Shown here one piece after another: positions 34,511 to 43,452 of a DNA stretch of 56,918 bases. The stretch spans positions 1 through 56,918 of the forward strand of contig NZ_JAPNNL010000025.1 in assembly GCF_027620315.1 (NCBI RefSeq), written 5' to 3'. This DNA is from Nonomuraea corallina (lineage in GTDB: Bacteria > Actinomycetota > Actinomycetes > Streptosporangiales > Streptosporangiaceae). A model generated the notes under the pieces. The model was not told the origin of the DNA and did no database searches. It saw only the letters and a list, made by a program, of their open reading frames with translations. The position numbers and the translations under genes were made by a program. Positions within the stretch are counted from its first letter, which is position 1. Each line of letters starts with the position of its first letter.

Positions 34511-35236
34511 ATGAACGAGCAGCACTCCCCCGTCACCGTCAGCGTCATCGTCCCGGCGCTGAACGAGGCAGACAACCTCCCCCACGTGTTCGCCACCCTA
34601 CCGGCCTGGATCGACGAGGTGATCCTCGTCGACGGCGACTCGGAGGACGACACGGTGGCGGTCGCCCGGCGTCTGCGTCCCGATCTGCGCGTGGTGACCC
34701 AGACCCGGCGCGGCAAGGGGAACGCCCTCATCGAGGGCGCCGCGGCGGCCAAGGGCGACATCATCGTCATGATGGACGCCGACGGCTCGACCGACGGCCG
34801 CGAGATCCACTCGTTCGTGATCGCGCTCACCGGCGGCGCCGACTTCGCCAAGGGCTCACGCTACGCGCCGGGCGGCGGCTCCGACGACCTCAGCCCGCTG
34901 CGCTCCCTCGGCAACCGCGCCCTCACGACCCTGACCAACCTGCTGTACGGGACGCGCTACACCGACCTGTGCTACGGCTACAACGCGTTCTGGGCCCGCC
35001 ATCTGGACGCGCTCGCCCTCGACTGCGACGGCTTCGAGATCGAGACCCTGATGAACATCCGCGCCGCCAGGGCCGGGCTGACCGTCCGTGAGGTGCCCAG
35101 CCACGAGCGCTGCCGCATCCACGGTGAGAGCAACCTGCACGCGCTGCGCGACGGCTGGCGGGTGCTGAAGACCATTCTCCGGGAGCGATTTCGCACCTCC
35201 GCCGCCCCTCGGACCCAGGTGGCGCTCGCCAAGTGA
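34511..35236 (+). CDS. Family 2 glycosyltransferase
   Basis: The 241-residue GT-A protein begins VTVSVIVPALNEADNLPHV, has EVILVDGDSEDDT and the metal-binding MMDADGSTDG. It lacks membrane helices and resembles dolichyl-phosphate-mannose-synthase-like enzymes (GKGNALIEGAAAAKGD). It probably makes a lipid-linked or small-molecule glycoside in the cytoplasm. Start ATG 34511 follows GGAGGG; the frame is open further upstream to 34412 without conserved features. A gap of 189 bp precedes it. Confidence 0.85.
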   Translation: MNEQHSPVTVSVIVPALNEADNLPHVFATLPAWIDEVILVDGDSEDDTVAVARRLRPDLRVVTQTRRGKGNALIEGAAAAKGDIIVMMDADGSTDGREIHSFVIALTGGADFAKGSRYAPGGGSDDLSPLRSLGNRALTTLTNLLYGTRYTDLCYGYNAFWARHLDALALDCDGFEIETLMNIRAARAGLTVREVPSHERCRIHGESNLHALRDGWRVLKTILRERFRTSAAPRTQVALAK

Positions 35237-35255
35237 AGGGTGACACTGTCTAACC

Positions 35256-36227
35256 ATGCGTTACATCGTGATCGGCGCCGGCGCGGTCGGCGGCACCATC
35301 GGAGCGCGGCTCCACCAGAGCGGGCACGAGGTGCTTCTCGTCGCCCGCGGGGCTCACTACGAGGCACTGCGCGAGCGCGGCCTGCGCCTGGTCACTCCCG
35401 ACTCCGACCAGGTCCTCGACATCCCGGCGACCGACGGCCCGGTGCCGGCGCGCGACGACGACGTGCTGGTCGTCGCCACCAAGTCGCAGGACACGGTGGC
35501 CGCGCTCGACCCGTGGCCCCGCCACCTGCCGGTGGTGTGCGCCCAGAACGGGGTGGCGAACGAGCGGTCCGCGCTGCGCCGCTTCGCGAAGGTGTACGGC
35601 ATGTGCGTGTGGCTGCCCGCCCTCCACACCGAGTCCGGCGTGGTGGCCGCCTACGGGTGGCCGCGCTCCGGGCTGCTGCACGTCGGCTGCTACCCCGGCG
35701 GCGCCGACGAGCTGTCCAAGCAGATCGCCACCGACCTCGGCCGCAGCCACTTCGTCGCGCTGACCGCCACCGAGGTCATGCGGTGGAAGTACGGCAAGCT
35801 GCTGAGCAACCTGGCCAACGCCGTCGAGGCGCTGTGCGGGCCCGCGCCCGGCGCCCAGGCCGTGCGGGAGCACGCCAGGGCCGAGGGCACCGCGGTGCTG
35901 GAGGAGGCCGGCATCCCGTACTCCACTCCGCAGGAGGAGCGTGAGCTGCGCGGCGACCGGGTGGACATGCGCCCGATCGGCGGCGAGGCGCGCGGCGGCG
36001 GCTCGTCCTGGCAGAGCCTGGCCAGGGGTGCGGGCTCGATCGAGGCCGACTACCTCAACGGCGAGATCGTCCTGCTGGGGCGCGAGCTCGGCTTCCCGAC
36101 CCCGGTCAACGAGGTGCTGCAGCGCGAGGCCAACCGGTTCGCCCGCGAACGGCGGACGCCGGGATCGATGACCGTGGCGGAGCTGACCGAGCTCATCGGC
36201 GGGCGTTCCGCATCCGGATCCCGCTGA
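35256..36227 (+). CDS. Ketopantoate reductase (ApbA/PanE) family oxidoreductase
   Basis: The 323-residue NADPH enzyme begins with Rossmann motif GAGAVGGTIGARL. It continues DVLVVATKSQDT, CAQNGVANE and the Lys of MRWKYGKLLSNL, which matches the catalytic lysine region of KPR. The central Asn is present. It may reduce 2-dehydropantoate or another 2-oxoacid; distant paralogues are common. It overlaps the convergent DUF6886 gene by 35 bp at the 3' end. Confidence 0.87.
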   Translation: MRYIVIGAGAVGGTIGARLHQSGHEVLLVARGAHYEALRERGLRLVTPDSDQVLDIPATDGPVPARDDDVLVVATKSQDTVAALDPWPRHLPVVCAQNGVANERSALRRFAKVYGMCVWLPALHTESGVVAAYGWPRSGLLHVGCYPGGADELSKQIATDLGRSHFVALTATEVMRWKYGKLLSNLANAVEALCGPAPGAQAVREHARAEGTAVLEEAGIPYSTPQEERELRGDRVDMRPIGGEARGGGSSWQSLARGAGSIEADYLNGEIVLLGRELGFPTPVNEVLQREANRFARERRTPGSMTVAELTELIGGRSASGSR

Positions 36228-36738
36228 ACTCCAGGCTGCTGGCGATCACCTCGTCCCAGAACGGCCAGAGGCTGTCGAGCAGCCGCACCTGGATGCCCGC
36301 CCGTTCGTGCAGCTCGACCAGGTCTCCCACCCGCTCGGGCGGCCCGAGCGGCGTCACCGGCGTCGTCGACACCATGGCGTGCGGCGGGTCCCCGATGGGC
36401 GTGAAGGCGGCGGCGGCGAACCGGTAGGCGTAGAGCTCCGCCCCCAGCATCGGCTTCAGCCAGCCGTACTCGATGGCGTGCACGCGCTCGCCGCAGCCCG
36501 CGCCGACGATCCGCGCCGCGTCCTCGGCGGTGGTCCGCGGTCCCGTCCAGGCCATCGCCCGCGGGCAGGCGCGCGGGAACCAGTAGTCGGGGCACCGGTC
36601 CGGTCCGACCGCCCACACGTACGGCTCGGCCACCCTGGACGTGGGGGCGACGTGGGGGACGAACCGCTCGATCGTCGGGTCCTCCGAGAAATGCAGCACC
36701 TCGCCGGGATCGGGCCTCATACCACCATCGTTGCGCAT
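36193..36738 (-). CDS. DUF6886-like protein
   Basis: The 181-residue protein reads VLHFSEDPTIERFVPHVAPT and AVGPDRCPDYWFPRACPRAM, then HAIEYGWLKPML. This is the pattern of the DUF6886 family, which resembles ADP-ribose/NAD-related folds. No catalytic assignment is possible. Start ATG 36738; ATG 36720 is an internal alternative. The convergent overlap with the reductase suggests antisense transcription at both 3' ends. Confidence 0.75.
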   Translation of the reverse strand: MRNDGGMRPDPGEVLHFSEDPTIERFVPHVAPTSRVAEPYVWAVGPDRCPDYWFPRACPRAMAWTGPRTTAEDAARIVGAGCGERVHAIEYGWLKPMLGAELYAYRFAAAAFTPIGDPPHAMVSTTPVTPLGPPERVGDLVELHERAGIQVRLLDSLWPFWDEVIASSLEFSGIRMRNARR

Positions 36739-36795
36739 ATCCCGACTCCATCGGGGAAGTGAGAGGTCGCGGTTGACGAGAAGGGGTGAGTACAG

Positions 36796-37281
36796 ATGAT
36801 CTTCCTGGGTCTTTTACTGGTGATCCTCGGAGTCGGCGGGGCCATCCTCGTCTTCGCCGAAGAAGGCACCAGGTACGACGTCTTCGGCTATGTCTTCGAG
36901 CCGAACCACGTGGAGATGTTCGTCGCGGGCGCCGCCGCCGCGGCCGTGCTCCTGCTCGGGCTGTGGCTGATCGCCCTCGGCTCGCGCAGGTCCGCCAGGC
37001 GCCGCCGCGCCCTGCGTGGCGTCCGGGCCGACGCCTCCCAGCGGGTGGCCGAGCTGGAGAACGAGAAGCGCCGGCTGCAGGAGCGGCTGGAGAAGGAGCA
37101 GGCGGCGAAGGAGCAGGCGGAGAAGGAGCAGGCCGCCAAGGAGGACCCCGCGAAGGACCGGGTGGTGACGGACCGGGTGGCGAGGCACGCCGCCGACGAT
37201 CGCGCCACCACTACCACCGCCCCGGCCATGACCGCCGACGATCGGCTGGTCGCCCGCGGCACCGAGGAAAGCCGGCGATGA
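36796..37281 (+). CDS. Two-TM protein with coiled-coil tail
   Basis: The 161-residue protein has transmembrane helices at about 2-21 and 42-64 separated by a short loop. A basic patch SRRSARRRRALRG follows, then a charged coiled coil (AELENEKRRLQERLEKEQAA with KEQAEKEQAAKE repeats) and a Thr-rich tail. The layout resembles LapA/DUF1049-type membrane scaffolds. It precedes the orphan sensor kinase by 102 bp. Function unknown. Confidence 0.75.
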   Translation: MIFLGLLLVILGVGGAILVFAEEGTRYDVFGYVFEPNHVEMFVAGAAAAAVLLLGLWLIALGSRRSARRRRALRGVRADASQRVAELENEKRRLQERLEKEQAAKEQAEKEQAAKEDPAKDRVVTDRVARHAADDRATTTTAPAMTADDRLVARGTEESRR

Positions 37282-37383
37282 ACGCCCCTGGCGCGGGGGC
37301 GTGGAGCCCCCGCGCCGGCGCATGACCCCGGCTCGTACGGGGGTGTACTCTGCGAGGCGCCCGCACCTGCCTCCGGAGGTCGC

Positions 37384-39285
37384 ATGCCCCCCACGCGTGG
37401 CCGCCCCATCGCGATCAAACTGCTCATCCTCCTGCTCGTCCCGCTGACCTCCCTGGTGGGGCTCTGGGCCTTCGCGGCCGCTCTGACGGCGGGTGACGGC
37501 ATCCGGATGCTGGAGACCGACAAGCTGTCGACCAACCTGGCGCAGCCGTCGAGCGAGCTGACGACTCACCTGCAGAACGAACGGCTGTCGTCGATCCAGT
37601 ACGTCATCGCAAAGCGCAACCCCGAGACGCTGTTCCTGCAGCGCACGCTGACCGACAAGGCGGCCGCGGGCCTGCGCGAGCTGGCCGGGCGGCAGACCGA
37701 CCTGACCCCCGCGATGAACGCGCAGCTCGACCTGCTGTTCCGGCAGCTCGACCGGCTCAGCCAGATCCGCGACGACGTCGACGGGCCCGCCCCCTCGCCG
37801 CTCGATCTGATCAACGGCTACAACCAGATCATCGACGCCTCCTTCCGCATGTACGACGCCCTGGTCCTGGTGCCCGACCTGAGCCTCTATCGCAACGGGC
37901 GGGCGCTGGCCATGATGGTCGAGGCCAAGGAGATGCTCTCCAGGGAACGCGCGATGATCTCCGTGGTGGTCAGCAGGGGCCGGGTGACCAGCGCGGAGCG
38001 CGAGGCGTTCGCCGAGTGGGCGGCCACCAGGCGGCTGCTCTACTCCCAGGCGCTGTCCCAGCTCGACAGCGAGCTGCGCGCCCCGTACCAGGCGCTGATC
38101 AGCTCCGCCATGTACCAGGAGTTCCTGGAGGCCGAGGACACGCTCCGCGAGCAGGCCGTCGTCGGCGCCCTGCCCGCGCAGGCCGCCACCTGGCCGATCG
38201 ACGCCAACACCATGTGGAAGGCCGTCGAGTCCCGCCAGCGCGCCGCCGACGCGCTCTACGCCCAGCGGGTGGCGCCCGCGGCCACCGGTATCCTCATGAA
38301 GATCACCGTCGCGGGCGGGGTGGGCCTGGTCGCGGTGCTCGCCTCGATCCTGCTGTCACTCCGCTTCCGCAAGCGGCTGGTACGCGAGCTCGCCGGGCTC
38401 CGCGACGCCGCCACCCACCTGGCGCGGGTGCGCCTGCCCGCGCTGGTCGAGCAGTTGCGGGCCGGGGGCAAGCCGCCCGCCGGGGCCGGGGTGGAGCCGC
38501 TGGAGGTCAAGGCGGCGACGGCCGAGGTGCACGACATCGTGCAGGCGTTCAACGACGTGCAGCGCACGGCCGTGGACGCGGCGCTCAGCCAGGCCGGCCT
38601 GCGCCACGGCGTCAACCAGGTCTTCGTCAACCTCGCCCGGCGCAACCAGTCGCTGCTGCACCGCCAGCTCATGCAGCTCGACGGCATGGAGCGGGGCACC
38701 GAGGACCCGGTCATGCTGGAGGACCTGTTCAAGCTCGACCACCTGACCACCCGCATGCGCCGCCACGCCGAGAGCCTGATCATCCTGTCCGACCAGCAGC
38801 CCGGCCGCGGCTGGCGCAACCCGGTGCCGATCGTCGACGTGCTGCGGGCGGCCGTGGCGGAGGTCGAGGAGTACCAGCGGGTCGAGGTGCTGCAGCCGCC
38901 GCCGATCTCACTGGTGGGCACGGCCGTGACCGACGTGGCCCACCTGATGGCTGAGCTGGTCGAGAACGCGACGCTGTTCTCGCCGCCGCGCACCCGGGTC
39001 GACCTGCGCACCACGTCCACTCCGCACGGCCTCACGGTCGAGGTCGAGGACCGCGGGCTCGGCCTGCCGCGCGAGGAGCTCGACCAGCTCAACGAGCGGC
39101 TGGCGAAGAAGCCGGAGTTCGATCTGGCGCAGAGCGACCGGCTGGGCCTGTTCGTGGTCGGCCGGCTGGCGGCCCGCCACGGCATCAAGGTGACCCTCGC
39201 CCCGTCGCCGTACGGCGGGCTGACCGCGCGGGTGATGCTGCCCGAGAGCCTGCTGGCCGATCAGCCGGTGCTCGCGGGCCGGTAG
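37384..39285 (+). CDS. Orphan conservon-type (CvnA-like) sensor histidine kinase
   Basis: A 633-residue membrane kinase. TM1 is at about 12-33, an extracellular nitrate/nitrite-sensor (NIT)-like helical domain at 50-290, TM2 at about 303-325, then a HAMP-like linker, a DHp-like region (LFKLDHLTTRMRRHAESLII) and an HATPase domain (ELVENATLFSPP; DRGLGLP; LGLFVVGRLAARHG). This matches CvnA of Streptomyces conservons. Those are followed by roadblock, DUF742 and GTPase genes (cvnBCD); none is present here. It ends before a strong terminator and a convergent MBL gene. Confidence 0.88.
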   Translation: MPPTRGRPIAIKLLILLLVPLTSLVGLWAFAAALTAGDGIRMLETDKLSTNLAQPSSELTTHLQNERLSSIQYVIAKRNPETLFLQRTLTDKAAAGLRELAGRQTDLTPAMNAQLDLLFRQLDRLSQIRDDVDGPAPSPLDLINGYNQIIDASFRMYDALVLVPDLSLYRNGRALAMMVEAKEMLSRERAMISVVVSRGRVTSAEREAFAEWAATRRLLYSQALSQLDSELRAPYQALISSAMYQEFLEAEDTLREQAVVGALPAQAATWPIDANTMWKAVESRQRAADALYAQRVAPAATGILMKITVAGGVGLVAVLASILLSLRFRKRLVRELAGLRDAATHLARVRLPALVEQLRAGGKPPAGAGVEPLEVKAATAEVHDIVQAFNDVQRTAVDAALSQAGLRHGVNQVFVNLARRNQSLLHRQLMQLDGMERGTEDPVMLEDLFKLDHLTTRMRRHAESLIILSDQQPGRGWRNPVPIVDVLRAAVAEVEEYQRVEVLQPPPISLVGTAVTDVAHLMAELVENATLFSPPRTRVDLRTTSTPHGLTVEVEDRGLGLPREELDQLNERLAKKPEFDLAQSDRLGLFVVGRLAARHGIKVTLAPSPYGGLTARVMLPESLLADQPVLAGR

Positions 39286-39296
39286 CCGCCGTCCCG

Positions 39297-39326
39297 GGGC
39301 CGTCCTCCCGCCGGGGAGGACGGCCC
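39297..39326 (+). terminator. Terminator of the sensor kinase gene
   Basis: A perfect 13-bp stem (GGGCCGTCCTCCC / GGGAGGACGGCCC) with a 4-nt loop begins 12 bp after the kinase stop. A tandem repeat follows directly. Confidence 0.8.
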
Positions 39327-39405
39327 GCACGAGGAACGGCCGCACGAGGAACGGCCGCACGAGACGGCGCACACGAGACGGCGCACACGAGACGGCCCGG
39401 ACGAG
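39327..39405. repeat. Short tandem repeat array after terminator
   Basis: Two exact copies of GCACGAGGAACGGCC are followed by a 12-nt variant, two copies of GCACACGAGACGGC and a partial unit, all sharing CACGAG-x-ACGGC. The array lies between convergent genes and is non-coding. It probably arose by slippage; a protein-binding role is possible. Confidence 0.7.
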
Positions 39406-39417
39406 GGGCGCGCGCGG

Positions 39418-40161
39418 TCAGAGGCGGACGAACGGGTCCTCGAAGTGACACGTGGCCAGCAGGGCGCCGCCCTCGGCCCGCAGCGAGGCCAGCACCTCCG
39501 CCCGGGTGGCGGCGGCGCGTTCCTGGTCGTCGTCGTAGAGGTAGCGCACGGCCGGGTCGGCCAGCTGCGCGGGGTGCAGCACGAGGTCGCCGGTCATCGC
39601 CAGCTCGCCGACCCGCGCGATCTGGTGGCCGGGGGTGTGGCCGGGGGTCAGGTGGACCCGCAGGCCGGGCGCGACCTCGGCGTCGCCGTCGACGACGTGG
39701 AGCTGGCCCTTGATCACGTCGATCACCTGGTCGCGCACGGCGCCGGCGGCGGCCTCCAGCTCGGCGTTCTGGAGCACGTACCGGGCGTTCTCGAACAGCG
39801 GCCGGCCGTCCGCGACGGCTCCGCCGGCGTGGTCGGAGTGCAGGTGGGTGAGGATCACGGTGCTGACGTCGGCGGGGTCGGCGCCCGCGGCGGCCAGCTC
39901 CCCGGCCAGCGCGCCGGGAACCGGCGCCCAGCTGGACGCCGGCGAGTCGACGCCGCCGATGCCGGTGTCGACCAGGGTCAGCCGGCCCGCGCGGTCACGG
40001 ATCAGGTAGCAGTGGAAGTGCAGGATCCACGGCTCTTCGGGAAGGTCGGCTCCCGGGAACATCTCGGCGAGCGGGCGTCGGATCGCCTCGCCCATGGGAC
40101 CGACGGCGTCACAGAGAGGCGTCACCTCGACGCCGGCCACGAGTAACGGTTGGTGGGGCAC
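39418..40161 (-). CDS. MBL-fold metallohydrolase
   Basis: The 247-residue enzyme has THLHSDHAGG, TPGHTPGHQIAR and MTGDLVLHP, a full dinuclear metal site of the metallo-beta-lactamase superfamily. LVDTGIGG near the N-terminus and an N-terminal GEAIRRPLAEMFPG segment resemble quorum-quenching lactonases and related alkylsulfatase-free hydrolases. The substrate is not deducible. It is convergent with the sensor kinase. Confidence 0.85.
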   Translation of the reverse strand: MPHQPLLVAGVEVTPLCDAVGPMGEAIRRPLAEMFPGADLPEEPWILHFHCYLIRDRAGRLTLVDTGIGGVDSPASSWAPVPGALAGELAAAGADPADVSTVILTHLHSDHAGGAVADGRPLFENARYVLQNAELEAAAGAVRDQVIDVIKGQLHVVDGDAEVAPGLRVHLTPGHTPGHQIARVGELAMTGDLVLHPAQLADPAVRYLYDDDQERAAATRAEVLASLRAEGGALLATCHFEDPFVRL

Positions 40162-40192
40162 GCAACCCAGACTAGGCCCGAATCAGCTCAGA

Positions 40193-40333
40193 CTAGGCGG
40201 CCACGGGCTCGTGCGGGACGAACTCGTTCTCGAGGTCGGCGGCGAAGACCGCGCGCCGGCAGGTGCCGCACCGGTACATGATCGGGCCCTCGTCGAGCTC
40301 GTTGTGGCATCGCGGGCAGCGGGTGCTGTTCAT
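40193..40333 (-). CDS. Small zinc-ribbon protein
   Basis: A 46-residue protein: MNSTRCPRCHNELDEGPIMY, then RCGTCRRAV and an acidic C-terminus. Two CxxC knuckles (CPRC and CGTC) 12 residues apart form a rubredoxin-like zinc ribbon. GGGGGA ends 6 nt before ATG 40333; ATG 40339 is an alternative. It is short but has a clear motif and good third-position bias. It sits in the gap between the MBL gene and the divergent Rho paralogue. Function unknown; a nucleic-acid or protein-binding adaptor is plausible. Confidence 0.7.
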   Translation of the reverse strand: MNSTRCPRCHNELDEGPIMYRCGTCRRAVFAADLENEFVPHEPVAA

Positions 40334-40518
40334 GGTCATCCCCCAAGGATCGTCTGCCTGTATGGAACCTCACCGTCATTGCAAAGGTCCTGCAGGGCGC
40401 TTGCGGAATCCATGTCCGGATCGGACAGGACGGCGAGAAGAACATTGTTACGGTCCACCACGCGTTTCACGCGTGAAGACACGAGAATGCCCCGGGAATA
40501 GCCCAAGAGGGCTAGGCG

Positions 40519-40546
40519 TTGCATGGACAGCGACGTGTGATACGTT
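40519..40546 (+). promoter_or_regulatory. Candidate housekeeping promoter of the Rho paralogue
   Basis: TTGCAT (40519-40524) and TACGTT (40541-40546) are 16 bp apart, close to the actinobacterial TTGACA/TANNNT pattern. Initiation would give a leader of about 120 nt. The rest of 40340-40518 shows no convincing gene; a 62-codon minus-strand frame there lacks GC3 bias. Confidence 0.4.
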
Positions 40547-40554
40547 GCCGGTGG

Positions 40555-40675
40555 CGTTCGAGCTCCAGCTCCGCCGCTCTCCTTTCTCCCGGCGTTCCCC
40601 TCCTTCGCGTGGGCCCCGGGTTCCTCCACACGCGCCGGTGGTTCTCTCTCCGGCATGCCCTCAAAGAGGTCTTTC
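40555..40675 (+). promoter_or_regulatory. C-rich leader of the Rho paralogue (rut-like)
   Basis: The untranslated leader is strikingly C-rich and G-poor for this genome: 40561-40610 has 25 C and 9 G. Such C-over-G bubbles are how Rho-utilisation sites look. Autogenous control by premature Rho termination in the leader is known for rho genes, so this segment is a candidate autoregulatory element. Confidence 0.45.
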
Positions 40676-41749
<1,074 letters not shown>

Positions 41750-42574
41750 TCACTTGACCGCGCCGCGCAGCACGCCCGAGATCACCCACCGCTGGGCGAA
41801 CAGGTAGACCAGCAGCGCCGGGGCCAGCGCCATCAGATAGGACGCGAAGGCCGTCGTGTAGTCGGAGCTGAACTGGTTCTGGAACACGTACTGCACCAGC
41901 GGCAGCGTACGGGCGCTCGGGCTGGACAGCACGACCAGCGGCAGCAGGAAGTCGTTCCACGCCCACAGGAACGTGAGGATGCCGACCGTGGCGTTCATCG
42001 GCGCCAGCAGCGGGAAGATCACCCGCCAGAACACGGTCCAGGTGCCCGCCCCGTCCGTGCGGGCCGCCTCCTCCAGCGACCGGGGGATCGACTTGATGTA
42101 GCCCACGTACAGGAAGATGTTGAACGCGAGGCCGTACACCACGTACAGGAAGATCAGTCCGAGCTGGTTGTCCAGGCCCAGGGCCGAGGTCTGTTTGATG
42201 ACCGGCAGCATGATGATCGGGAACGGCACGAACAGCGCCGAGACGAAGTAGAAGTAGAGCCCTCTGAACACCCTGCTGTGCAGGTTGCGGGCGATGGCGT
42301 AGGCCACGAGCGAGTTGGTCAGCAGGGTCAGCAGCACCGCGCCGACGGTGATCAGGGCGCTGTTCAGCGCGGCCTGCGGATAGTTCGTCAGCCGCCACGC
42401 CTCGGCGAAGTTGCCCCACTGGGGGTCGTCCGGCAGGTCGAAGCCGGCCCCGGCGAGCTCGGCCGGCTGTTTCAGCGCGGTGACCACCGTGAAGTACAGC
42501 GGCACCAGGACCGTCAGCGAGCAGGCCGCCAGGAGGGCGGTCAGCCACCAGTTCACACCTTTGCGACGTACCAT
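41750..42574 (-). CDS. Sugar ABC transporter permease (MalG/CUT1 type)
   Basis: The 274-residue, six-helix permease carries the EAA loop EEAARTDGAGTWTVFWRVIFPL that docks the ATPase. It is the third gene of a binding protein-permease-permease operon, starting 1 nt inside the stop of the other permease (TGATG). The CUT1 family imports oligosaccharides or polyols. No ATPase gene is present; in actinomycetes a shared MsiK-type ATPase usually energises such importers. Confidence 0.92.
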   Translation of the reverse strand: MVRRKGVNWWLTALLAACSLTVLVPLYFTVVTALKQPAELAGAGFDLPDDPQWGNFAEAWRLTNYPQAALNSALITVGAVLLTLLTNSLVAYAIARNLHSRVFRGLYFYFVSALFVPFPIIMLPVIKQTSALGLDNQLGLIFLYVVYGLAFNIFLYVGYIKSIPRSLEEAARTDGAGTWTVFWRVIFPLLAPMNATVGILTFLWAWNDFLLPLVVLSSPSARTLPLVQYVFQNQFSSDYTTAFASYLMALAPALLVYLFAQRWVISGVLRGAVK

Positions 42575-43437
42575 CAGGCACTCATCTCCCGGCGTTGCAG
42601 GACCCGTAGCTGGAAGACGGAGACCGCGACGATGACGAGGAAGTAGACGACGGCGTTGGCGGTCTGGTAGGCGTACTCGCCGCCCTCCAGGCCGCCCTGG
42701 TAGATCAGCAGGGAGACCGAGGTGGTCGCGGTGCCGGGACCGCCGTTGGTCAGGGCCACGATGTGGTCGAAGACCTGCAGGAAGTTCTTCAGTGACAGCA
42801 CCATGTTGATCGTGAAGAACGGCGCGATCAGCGGGAACACGATGGACCTGAACTGCCGCCAGGCCCCCGCGCCGTCCACCGTCGCGGCCTCGCGGACGTC
42901 GCCGGGGATGGTCTGCAGGCCCGCCAGATAGATGATGACGTTGAACGCGACCGCCTGCCAGACGGCCACGACCACGATCCCCAGCCAGGCCAGGTCGGGG
43001 TTGACCAGGATGTTGGAGCTCAGCGCGGTGATGCCGAGCGCCTGCGCGACGGCCGGCAGCGCGTTGGCGAACAGGTAGTTGAAGATGTAGCCGACGATGA
43101 GGATCGCCAGCACGTTCGGGATGAAGAACACGCCGCGCAGCGTGGTGCGTAACCTGATGCGCGCGTTCAGCCCGAGCGCGATGGCCAGCGCGATCGCGTT
43201 AGTGAGGACCGTGGCCACGATCGCGAACTGGAACGTGAACACGTAGGCGTCGAGCACCCGGTCGTCCCTGAGGAGGTTGAGGTAGTTCCTCAGCCCCACG
43301 AACGCGTGGGCGCCGTACCCGGGCGAGTCGGTGAGGCTGTAGTAGAAGCCCTGCAGCACCGGCAGCGTGTGGAAGACCGCGAACAGCACGAGCGCGGGGA
43401 TGACCATCCAATAGAAGGCCCTGGCGGTTCTCGTCAT
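42574..43437 (-). CDS. Sugar ABC transporter permease (MalF/CUT1 type)
   Basis: The 287-residue six-helix permease has the EAA loop REAATVDGAGAWRQFRSIVFPL and an N-terminal hydrophobic anchor (YWMVIPALVLFAVFHTLPVL). It pairs with the downstream MalG-like protein to form the transmembrane channel. It begins 15 bp after the binding-protein gene, so all three genes are one operon. Confidence 0.92.
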   Translation of the reverse strand: MTRTARAFYWMVIPALVLFAVFHTLPVLQGFYYSLTDSPGYGAHAFVGLRNYLNLLRDDRVLDAYVFTFQFAIVATVLTNAIALAIALGLNARIRLRTTLRGVFFIPNVLAILIVGYIFNYLFANALPAVAQALGITALSSNILVNPDLAWLGIVVVAVWQAVAFNVIIYLAGLQTIPGDVREAATVDGAGAWRQFRSIVFPLIAPFFTINMVLSLKNFLQVFDHIVALTNGGPGTATTSVSLLIYQGGLEGGEYAYQTANAVVYFLVIVAVSVFQLRVLQRREMSA

Positions 43438-43452
43438 GGGGGGAGTCCTCTG

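Noticed and set aside
39327..39405. CRISPR array
   Set aside because: Units are directly contiguous 12-15 bp tandem repeats without spacers, and no cas gene is present.
40336..40524. A 62-codon minus-strand gene overlapping the zinc-ribbon start by ATGA
   Set aside because: Third-position GC is only around 60 percent, no domain is recognisable, and it overlaps the likely promoter of the Rho paralogue. Not excluded.
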